Shown piece by piece: positions 48,695 to 55,448 of a stretch of 64,000 nt of DNA. The stretch comes from an uncultured Bacteroidales bacterium (GTDB taxonomy: Bacteria; Bacteroidota; Bacteroidia; Bacteroidales; Muribaculaceae). The stretch covers positions 1 through 64,000 of the forward strand of contig CADBBK010000010.1 of the NCBI GenBank assembly GCA_902792895.1, given 5' to 3'. Each line of letters opens with the position of its first letter. Position 1 is the stretch's first letter. Below the pieces are notes generated by a model. That model saw only the letters and a list, made by a program, of their open reading frames with translations. It searched no databases and was not told the DNA's origin. The position numbers and the translations under genes were made by a program.

Positions 48695-49990
48695 TTAATG
48701 CGACCAGGAACCGCTCAGCAGGTAGTCGATTAGCTTCGTCACATCGATAATGTCCACGCTGCTATCACTGTTCACATCACCCTTGACACCCACGGGCAGG
48801 AGAGTCACCGTACAAGTAGTGCTCAGATTACTGCCATCGATGGTTGTGGCTGTGATGGTGGCGGTGCCCACGCTGTGTGTTGTTACCAAGCCGTTACTGT
48901 CAACGGTTGCGACACTCGGATTATCCGATGTCCAAATCACAGTTTTAATATCACATTCCTCGGGCAGAACAGTCGCTGTCAGTTGCAGGGTCGAGCCCTC
49001 ATTTAAACCCGCGGTCGTCACATTCAACTGTATGGACTCAGCTTGTTGCACTGGCAAAACTGTTACATCGCAAGAAGCGCTCAAGTCAGTGCCGTCGATC
49101 GTTGTTGCGGTAATAACGGCATGACCGAATGCCACGGCGCTGACCAAGCCACTCTGACTTACCGTGGCCACGCTCTCATCGCTGGACGTCCACATCAATT
49201 CCTGGGTGGCGTCGGCTGGCAGAACGGTGGCTGTCAATTGCTGGCTTTCGTTGCCATGCAGTGTGAGCGACATCTTGTCAAGCGAGAGGTGCTCGGTGGG
49301 CGTCAGGCTCAGATAATGGCGGAAAAGGCCCCAGTTCTCGTCATTCCTGTATGCCTGCATGGAAGCTCCAGGGACAGACAAGGTCGCATAGGCATAGGCA
49401 TCGTAAGAGAAACTGTAACTGCCATCCATCATCGGAGGCACGGGTGCCAGACATGTTACTTTCCTCAACGATGGGCAATCATAGAAAGCCTTGTTTGCCA
49501 GATATGTCACTGATGAACCGATCACCACGTCAGTCAACTGCTCGCAATACTGGAAACAATACTCTTCAATAACGGAAACAGAATTACCTATCACTACCGA
49601 TTTCAGGCTAGTACACGAGTTGAAAGCGCATGGGTACAAGGTGACGACAGAATTGGGAATAACGACACTCTGCAATCTCTCGCAACAATTGAAAGCGTGA
49701 GAGCTAATGCTATCAATCGAATTGGGAATCTCGATGCTGGTCAGATTATAGCAAAAGCAGAAAGCCTTATAACCAATGGCCGTAACGGGATACTCCACAC
49801 CATTGTGGACTACGGTCTCGGGAATTACAACGTCGCCACTGTAGCTGCCCACATTTTCGAACTCAAAGGTCACCGCAACTTCATTGCCGTTCACATTATA
49901 GAATAAGCCGCCTTCCTTAAAGTCGTAGGCCGACATACTGGCTGGCAACATTGCTGCCATTGCCACGAATAACATTAAAACATTTTTCAT
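48695..49990 (-). CDS. Secreted BspA-like leucine-rich repeat protein with Ig-like and dockerin-like domains
   Basis: Encodes 431 residues with a signal peptide (cleavage near MSA). LRR_5 repeats fill about 50-205 (e.g. NLTSIEIPNSIDSISSHAF, SLKSVVIGNSVSVIEEYCF). Two BIG2 immunoglobulin-like domains follow (about 235-315 and 318-400). A single dockerin-like calcium-binding repeat ends the protein (GDVNSDSSVDIIDVTKLIDYLL). In Bacteroidales such tails are not cellulosomal; proteins of this build are surface or secreted adhesins. A decayed paralogue lies just upstream. Confidence 0.9.
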   Translation of the reverse strand: MKNVLMLFVAMAAMLPASMSAYDFKEGGLFYNVNGNEVAVTFEFENVGSYSGDVVIPETVVHNGVEYPVTAIGYKAFCFCYNLTSIEIPNSIDSISSHAFNCCERLQSVVIPNSVVTLYPCAFNSCTSLKSVVIGNSVSVIEEYCFQYCEQLTDVVIGSSVTYLANKAFYDCPSLRKVTCLAPVPPMMDGSYSFSYDAYAYATLSVPGASMQAYRNDENWGLFRHYLSLTPTEHLSLDKMSLTLHGNESQQLTATVLPADATQELMWTSSDESVATVSQSGLVSAVAFGHAVITATTIDGTDLSASCDVTVLPVQQAESIQLNVTTAGLNEGSTLQLTATVLPEECDIKTVIWTSDNPSVATVDSNGLVTTHSVGTATITATTIDGSNLSTTCTVTLLPVGVKGDVNSDSSVDIIDVTKLIDYLLSGSWSH

Positions 49991-50091
49991 CGCTTCATTA
50001 ATTTATTGGTTGGTATTTGATTCATTTTAATCCATGCGTGGATGATTGGTATCATTCAAAGGTTTGGTATGGCTTCTGAATTATCACATCG

Positions 50092-50121
50092 CAAAATTAC
50101 AGTTTTCCTTCTTTACCACAA
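50092..50121 (-). promoter_or_regulatory. Promoter for the BspA-like gene
   Basis: On the minus strand TTG (50121-50119), 19 nt, TAATTTTG (50099-50092). The leader would be about 95 nt. Confidence 0.6.
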
Positions 50122-50223
50122 AAAATACTTATGGAAAATCGTTATTGACATCAACATCAATTCGAATTGCACGCTATCAGACTGGCATTACATAATACGC
50201 ATTGGAACACCGAACAGGTTCAA

Positions 50224-50406
50224 CTAATTCTTCAAGATCATATCGATAATGTCATTGACATCAGCGATGTTGACCTCACCGTCACCATTTACATCGCCTT
50301 CGAGCTACTCACCGTCGCCGGGAATGCGGGTATGACAACGTGCTGGTTAAGGCCATAGTGCCTAAAAATCGTTCTTTGATTAGCATAAACGATAATGACG
50401 ATCATG
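50224..50406 (-). pseudogene. Remnant of a second dockerin-tailed secreted protein
   Basis: On the minus strand one frame reads IFRHYGLNQHVVIPAFP, close to GLFRHYLSLTP in the intact neighbour. Another frame reads GDVNGDGEVNIADVNDIIDM, a clear dockerin-like repeat ending at a stop. A frameshift and an in-frame TAG separate the two pieces, and no 5' part is present. Confidence 0.7.
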
Positions 50407-50722
50407 GTGCCAAATAATATCTCTTGGAAAAATAACTCACCAAAAAGTCGCCAAAAATTAAGAATCAGCCTCTTAATGATTTTATATATTATTGATTTTC
50501 AGTGTGTTAATTGAAAATATTAAACAATAATAGTGAACCCGTGGGGTTAATTAATTTCGTTTTTGGCAGATTTGACGATGTTAAGAGTTAGAGAATTTGA
50601 TATAAATAAACACCTGTATATTAGTTATTTATTGATATATAATACTTAATTCGATAACTTGGAGAATATCTAAAAAAATCACAAAAAAACACTTTATATG
50701 GGGATGGATATGGGGATGAAAT
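50407..50722. other. AT-rich region at the edge of the accessory island
   Basis: No gene is supported. It contains two 10-bp direct repeats TATGGGGATG (50697-50706 and 50709-50718), a 12-bp period, just upstream of the integrase promoter. The base composition shifts here to AT-rich. Confidence 0.5.
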
Positions 50723-50753
50723 TTGGTAGATTCAGAGAAAAGATGTAACTTTG
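50723..50753 (+). promoter_or_regulatory. Promoter for the tyrosine recombinase
   Basis: TTG at 50723-50725, 20 nt, TAACTTTG at 50746-50753; the leader is about 23 nt. Confidence 0.7.
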
Positions 50754-50782
50754 CAGAACATAAATAATAACACTAATACACA

Positions 50783-52144
50783 ATGGCTTACGAAATATCC
50801 ACAACGAAGAAAACAGACAAGGCTGGACGTGTTGAATTGTCAATTAGACTAAGACTTGGTGGTATTGATCAGCAGGCCGCAACGGGATTACGCGTGTTTG
50901 CAAAGCATGTAAGGGAGGAAAAGTACACCAGCACTAAGGGTCGTTCTTCTAAGCGACTTGTTATAGCAGTACCCAGGCTGAAGAACCCTGAGGCTCATCA
51001 CAGCGAGGAGACGAAGAAACAACTTGAAGAGCTTATCACCTTCGTTGATCAACGAGTCTTGGAGCAAGGCCTTAACAACATTGGGAAAGGATGGCTCGCT
51101 CAAACCGTGAAGTTATACTTTGCTGAGGAGGCCCCTACCCCACTGGCCGAGGAGACCAAGAAGCCAACCATATTCGACTACTTCGACATGTTTTTAGAGA
51201 ACAAGCCTCAGACGCCTGGTACGTACCGACAGTATATGGTGTTCTATAGGATATTTCAACGGTTTGAAATGTACAAGCAGGTGGTCGACCCCGAGTTCCG
51301 CCTCACGTTCTCAAACATTGATGTCAGTCTATTGAATGAGCTGGACCACTACATGAAACATGAATTCAAACTGCTCAAGAAGTTCCCCAAGATTCTTAAA
51401 GCAGTCCCCGAGAGTCGAATGCCTGGGGAACGCGGACAGAATACAGTCAACGGCTATTTCAAGAAGCTGAGGGCGTTTGTCATGTGGGCAATAGACCAGG
51501 AGCTCATGGCAAAGAGTCCGTTCCGCAAATTCAAAATATCCAAAGAGGTCTATGGCACTCCCTACATGCTCACCCATGATGAACTTTACCAACTCCGTGA
51601 TACAGATCTTAGCCGTCGGCCTGCTTTGGCAGTGCAACGCGACATCTTCCTGTTCCATTGCTGCATTGGCTGCCGTGTAAGCGACCTGAAGACGATGACC
51701 CGGGCCAACGTCATCAATGGCGAGGTGCATTACATTGCCCGCAAGACGAGCACAGGGCACCCTCTCACACTGAAAATTCCTCTCAACAAAATGGCGACGG
51801 CCATACTGGAACGTTATGCCGATGAAGATCGCAAGGCACTGCTGCCCTTCATCAGCGACCAGAAATACAATGAGGCCATCAAAGAGATCATGACCATTGC
51901 CGGAATAACTCGAAACGTGGTTATTCGCAACTCACTCACCGGCGAGCAAGAGATACGTCCTATCAACGAGATTGCAAGCAGCCACATGGCGAGAAGGACG
52001 TTCACTCACATCATCTATAAGACGTTCAAAGACCAGGCTCTTGTCAGCGAGCTGACTGGTCATGCTCCTAATAGCGCTGCCTTCGCACGCTATCGTGAGG
52101 TCGATCAAGAGCTGAAACGCGACATGGTCTCCGCTTTGGACTGA
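50783..52144 (+). CDS. Tyrosine recombinase/integrase
   Basis: Encodes 453 residues. An N-terminal Arm-like domain precedes a SAM-like core-binding domain (about 125-250). The catalytic domain then has Arg in CIGCRVSDL, Lys in ARKTSTG, His and Arg in SSHMARRTF, His in LTGHAPNS and the nucleophile Tyr in FARYREVD, so it should be active. It resembles integrases of Bacteroides mobilisable and conjugative elements and probably moved the island that follows. No flanking att direct repeat could be identified in the window. Confidence 0.93.
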   Translation: MAYEISTTKKTDKAGRVELSIRLRLGGIDQQAATGLRVFAKHVREEKYTSTKGRSSKRLVIAVPRLKNPEAHHSEETKKQLEELITFVDQRVLEQGLNNIGKGWLAQTVKLYFAEEAPTPLAEETKKPTIFDYFDMFLENKPQTPGTYRQYMVFYRIFQRFEMYKQVVDPEFRLTFSNIDVSLLNELDHYMKHEFKLLKKFPKILKAVPESRMPGERGQNTVNGYFKKLRAFVMWAIDQELMAKSPFRKFKISKEVYGTPYMLTHDELYQLRDTDLSRRPALAVQRDIFLFHCCIGCRVSDLKTMTRANVINGEVHYIARKTSTGHPLTLKIPLNKMATAILERYADEDRKALLPFISDQKYNEAIKEIMTIAGITRNVVIRNSLTGEQEIRPINEIASSHMARRTFTHIIYKTFKDQALVSELTGHAPNSAAFARYREVDQELKRDMVSALD

Positions 52145-52199
52145 CCCTCATATCATCATAATTCTTCTGGCTGGCGCACAGTATTTCTCAGATATTGTG

Positions 52200-52207
52200 T
52201 ATATTTG
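52200..52207 (+). promoter_or_regulatory. -7 box for the HTH gene pair
   Basis: TATATTTG. No clear TTG lies at -33. Transcription would start near 52213 and give a leader of about 210 nt. Confidence 0.5.
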
Positions 52208-52212
52208 CCACG

Positions 52213-52422
52213 TCATTCCACTTCGAGTGACAAAACATTGTGGGTTATACAGAAACATTATGCTCCTGTTTAAAGTCGAAAACTTAGGAACTTTTTGAAT
52301 TATCGACAGGGCTGCATAGTGGTTCTCGCTTCATAGGCGTGAACCGCTTTTGCATCGTCGATAAGGCTATCCTAAGTGCCTCGACTTTAGGTGCAACGGT
52401 TCACGTTTTTATTTTATTATCT
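52213..52422 (+). promoter_or_regulatory. Structured leader with mutually exclusive antiterminator and terminator folds
   Basis: Fold A pairs TAAAGTCGA (52271-52279) with TCGACTTTA (52381-52389), ACTTAGGA (52282-52289) with TCCTAAGT (52370-52377), TTATCGAC (52300-52307) with GTCGATAA (52357-52364) and AGTGGTTC (52318-52325) with GAACCGCT (52341-52348). Fold B pairs CGTGAACCG (52338-52346) with CGGTTCACG (52397-52405), TTGCA with TGCAA and GTCGA with TCGAC, and is followed directly by TTTTTATTTT: a terminator. The two folds use the same bases and exclude each other. A 12-codon ORF (52260-52298) covers the left arms of the outer stems of fold A. Confidence 0.65.
52260..52298 (+). CDS. Putative 12-residue leader peptide
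   Basis: ATG at 52260, stop TGA at 52296-52298, peptide MLLFKVENLGTF. It spans the left arms 52271-52289 of the antiterminator-like fold and stops 1 nt before the next arm. No Shine-Dalgarno sequence precedes it. Translation would open the outer stems of fold A, which is the arrangement of ribosome-controlled attenuators. Confidence 0.35.
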   Translation: MLLFKVENLGTF

Positions 52423-52734
52423 ATGAATTATTTAAGTTTGAACGCATTAATTGACGAACATCCAAACGTCATCTTTCAGCTCTCAGGTAGAGATCTGAAA
52501 GCATTTGCCGAGGAAATCCTTCTCGGGGCCAAGTCCATCGCTATGTTTGAGGCAGAAGCAGCCGCAAAAGCTGATGTATTAATCACTCTTGACGAAGCCT
52601 CAAAACTACTACATGTGTCGAAAATGACACTGTATCGCTGGGACAAGAGTGGCGTACTCAAGAAAGTAGAGATAGGTGGTAAACGCCGTTATCGCAAGAG
52701 CGATATCGAGCGGATTGTCGGCACCAGATTATAA
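52423..52734 (+). CDS. Excisionase-family HTH DNA-binding protein
   Basis: Encodes 103 residues. A helical N-terminal part (LNALIDEHPNVIFQLSGRDLKAF) precedes a MerR/excisionase-type winged helix at about 52-100 (ITLDEASKLLHVSKMTLYRWDKSGVLKKVEIGGKRRYRKSDIERI). Such proteins are common next to integrases of Bacteroides elements and act as directionality factors or regulators. The start at 52423 is chosen because the terminator of the leader ends at about 52415; upstream in-frame codons belong to that structure. Confidence 0.85.
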   Translation: MNYLSLNALIDEHPNVIFQLSGRDLKAFAEEILLGAKSIAMFEAEAAAKADVLITLDEASKLLHVSKMTLYRWDKSGVLKKVEIGGKRRYRKSDIERIVGTRL

Positions 52735-52759
52735 TAACAAAGAGAGGAGATATAACAAC

Positions 52760-52957
52760 ATGGTAAACGAAGAGCCTAAAGTATCAGATTTCGCACGCTA
52801 TTCCTCAGGAGAAGCGTGCAAGCTTCTTGGCATTCATCGTAATACACTTTTACGGTGGGTGAACGAAGGAAAGGTCAAATTTGGCATCAGAAGAGCCAAC
52901 ACACGCAAGTTTTATTTGGGGAGAGAAATCAAACGCATTTGGAGGGCACAGTACTGA
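52760..52957 (+). CDS. Small excisionase-family HTH protein
   Basis: Encodes 65 residues, essentially one MerR-like helix-turn-helix (SSGEACKLLGIHRNTLLRWVNEGKVKFG). It lies 25 nt after the first HTH gene and is preceded by AGAGAGGAGATATAACAAC, an unusually good Shine-Dalgarno sequence for this phylum. Together the two HTH proteins probably serve recombination or regulation of the island. Confidence 0.8.
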   Translation: MVNEEPKVSDFARYSSGEACKLLGIHRNTLLRWVNEGKVKFGIRRANTRKFYLGREIKRIWRAQY

Positions 52958-53016
52958 CTCTCCCCATATATATTAAGACATAGACGAGGCAAGAATCAGG
53001 AATAACCATAGCATTG

Positions 53017-55143
53017 CTATTCCAGTTCTTTCAGGCCAAGGGATTTTAGGTACTCGTATGTGCCATCATAGTATTCGGGAATACGTGTGGGGTCCTCTGG
53101 GAAACCATCGGCAGTCATGCGATTGTTGCCTGTGGGAACACAGATGACGATGCCCTGACGGGCACGAGTCAAGAGAACTCTGTAGGCGTTAAGCATATAC
53201 TTCTGGTTCTCTACATTGTTCTCTGGATTCCATTTGTTCTTGCCGTTGAATTTGAAATACGACCATTGCTTGTCATTGCATCGCATGTCGGCATCCCACA
53301 AAACGCAGGCATAGTCCAACTCAAGACCTTGCACTTGGATCTCGGTTGCAGCATCTTCAAGATAGTTCGATGAGCGGATGTCAGTCTTGTCCTCAAGGAA
53401 CCAATGAACTGCGTTCTCGTCTCCTTGAGCAAGAATGTTTACTGCTAATGGCTTGAAACGTGCAGCAACCTTTGTAACCAGGATGCCTGTCTGCTGTGTG
53501 CCTCGCGCCATCTTTCTCAACCATGCCCTGGCCTTGTCCATGTCACGAGTGAGAACGATAGGATAATTGCGCCTGGACACATCTTGATAGAGCGATGCAG
53601 CATCTTGTGAGAAGGACAGCAACGAATGAACAAATGATGATAGCGTTTCGGCCCTAAATGAACGAAGGCTGACAGCCAGATGCAGTGAATCAACAAAAGT
53701 GACTCTTGGGTTCTCCTTCAACATCTCATTGACTTGCCCTTCGGCGTATTCGGGATCGGTCAATTTATCGGAGATGTAGATATCCCAATGCTTGAAGGAT
53801 TTGTTCAGCGCCTTGATCCACTCTGCTATACCGGCTTCACCTGTATTAATCTCTTGACCACCACCTACCAGGCAGATGATCACGGCCCAGTCTTCACGCT
53901 GGTCAAGAGACCAGATGAGGAACTCGGCTTCTGACATCGGGAAATTAGGGACCTTGAGTTTGTTGCCGTAGGTGCCGCCTCTTTTCAGATAATTTGCGAT
54001 ACGTTGGTGAGTCCAACTACGCTGTGCCTCGTCAAAGATGGCCACATGCTCCACTTCACCATAGCCAGTTGCCACTTGTTTAACCGCTTTCTCTGGATCA
54101 ATCTCAACGATCCCGTTCTCAACAGGATTCTTGATCTTGGCCAGCATATTGTCGCGGTAACGGTGGATAATCTGTATAAACTCGCTCACCTCTCGACGGG
54201 AGTCGGAGAGATTCTTTCGTTCTCCGCGCTCCCTGCACTTCATCTGATTGTCTTTCGCAAGCGCTTCAGTCAGCACTGCAACCAGTGGGCCATTGCCTGA
54301 CAGATAGACGGCTCCATTTTCCTTGTCAAGCTCTCCATCTTTATAGGTCTGCTTGATAGCAACGTCAAGACCAACTAATGTTTTGCCGGCGCCAGGAACT
54401 CCTGTCACAAAACAGATGCTCTTCTGCTTATTCTCCTTGCTTTGCTGGATGATTTGCAGAAGATAGTTGATTGTCGTGTCCGTTGAAACCTTGTCAGCCT
54501 CATGCCGGGTGATTTCTTCCACCGAATGGTTCTCATAGAGGGTGCGAGCTGCCTCGATGATGGTAGGTGTAGGAGTATAGGGACTGATTACCCAATTCTC
54601 AATTACTTCGGCCTCTGCATTTGCTCCAGCGTGTTCCAACACCTTAATAAGCAACTCCTGAAGCTTTTCACCGCCAGTAATCAGTGTATTATAGATCTCA
54701 TCATCATAGACCGATGGCTGAAAAACCGTTGTGGCCTTCTTATAATTCGTAGGGATAAGGATAGGTACTATTACCCTATCATGACTGAAACGATGGAAAT
54801 TCTTCAGATCAAGGGCATAGTCCATCACTTGCTCAACGTCTGCTTGTAACGCGTCCTTTTGACCTACCTTGAATTCAAGGCAGAAGATGATGCCACGCAG
54901 CAGCAGTACAACGTCAATACGCTTCCCTAACCTGGGAATGTCATACTCAAAGATAATCTGCGATTTCTCATCTTTCCAGGGCTCCAATACCTGCTGCAGC
55001 AATTCAATCTCTCCCATCCACGCATCATCTGTGGTTGTGAGAGCATCACCATGATAATTATTGTGCAACGCCCCAAGAATTGCTAGCGGCGCTGTCCCTA
55101 TAAACTCATGGAAAGAAGCAGTATATAGACATCGGTTCGGCAT
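53017..55143 (-). CDS. PD-(D/E)xK nuclease-like domain fused to a DUF2075/Schlafen-type helicase
   Basis: Encodes 708 residues from ATG 55143; an ATG at 55197 lies too close to a CAAAGGTC box to be used. The N-terminal region has GKRIDVVLLLRGIIFCLEFKVG, the Asp...Glu-x-Lys arrangement of restriction-like nucleases. The helicase part has Walker A VTGVPGAGKTLVG, DEAQRSW as motif II, and the C-terminal RVLLTRARQGIVICVPTG as motif VI. Proteins of this layout are frequent in phage-defence islands. It points away from the BREX operon and could be an accessory component or an independent system. Confidence 0.85.
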   Translation of the reverse strand: MPNRCLYTASFHEFIGTAPLAILGALHNNYHGDALTTTDDAWMGEIELLQQVLEPWKDEKSQIIFEYDIPRLGKRIDVVLLLRGIIFCLEFKVGQKDALQADVEQVMDYALDLKNFHRFSHDRVIVPILIPTNYKKATTVFQPSVYDDEIYNTLITGGEKLQELLIKVLEHAGANAEAEVIENWVISPYTPTPTIIEAARTLYENHSVEEITRHEADKVSTDTTINYLLQIIQQSKENKQKSICFVTGVPGAGKTLVGLDVAIKQTYKDGELDKENGAVYLSGNGPLVAVLTEALAKDNQMKCRERGERKNLSDSRREVSEFIQIIHRYRDNMLAKIKNPVENGIVEIDPEKAVKQVATGYGEVEHVAIFDEAQRSWTHQRIANYLKRGGTYGNKLKVPNFPMSEAEFLIWSLDQREDWAVIICLVGGGQEINTGEAGIAEWIKALNKSFKHWDIYISDKLTDPEYAEGQVNEMLKENPRVTFVDSLHLAVSLRSFRAETLSSFVHSLLSFSQDAASLYQDVSRRNYPIVLTRDMDKARAWLRKMARGTQQTGILVTKVAARFKPLAVNILAQGDENAVHWFLEDKTDIRSSNYLEDAATEIQVQGLELDYACVLWDADMRCNDKQWSYFKFNGKNKWNPENNVENQKYMLNAYRVLLTRARQGIVICVPTGNNRMTADGFPEDPTRIPEYYDGTYEYLKSLGLKELE

Positions 55144-55288
55144 AATGACTACAGCATTTATACCCTTTGCGAGGATATTTCTATGCAAAGGTCGCAAATA
55201 TTATTGAACTGTGCAAACGCTTCAACTAAATCTCCTGTTATCAAACTCAAGGGTTTTGCCATTCTAACTGTTATTATTTGTTCCATAA

Positions 55289-55321
55289 TTGTACTATTTC
55301 CAATAAAAAGATGTAAATTTG
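55289..55321 (+). promoter_or_regulatory. Promoter of the BREX operon
   Basis: TTG at 55289-55291, 22 nt, TAAATTTG at 55314-55321. The leader to ATG 55449 is about 120 nt. Confidence 0.6.
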
Positions 55322-55347
55322 CCGAGTTGAAAAGGTAGCTTTATGCC

Positions 55348-55422
55348 ATGAGACAGATGGCTGCCAATATGTATTCTTCGAAGGCCAATATGATGGTAGC
55401 CAAGAAGCAAAGGAAACGCTAA
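55348..55422 (+). CDS. Possible 24-residue basic peptide in the BREX leader
   Basis: ATG 55348 to TAA 55422 encodes a Met-rich peptide with a basic end (VAKKQRKR). It lies wholly in the leader of brxP. A second frame over the same bases is also open and continuous with brxP, so at most one of the readings is likely to mean anything. There is no other support. Confidence 0.2.
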   Translation: MRQMAANMYSSKANMMVAKKQRKR

Positions 55423-55448
55423 TATACAATAAACCTGATCATCAAGGA

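Noticed and set aside
52339..52422. N-terminal extension of the first HTH gene from a GTG at 52339
   Set aside because: These bases form the leader stems and terminator; the ATG at 52423 gives a normal protein.
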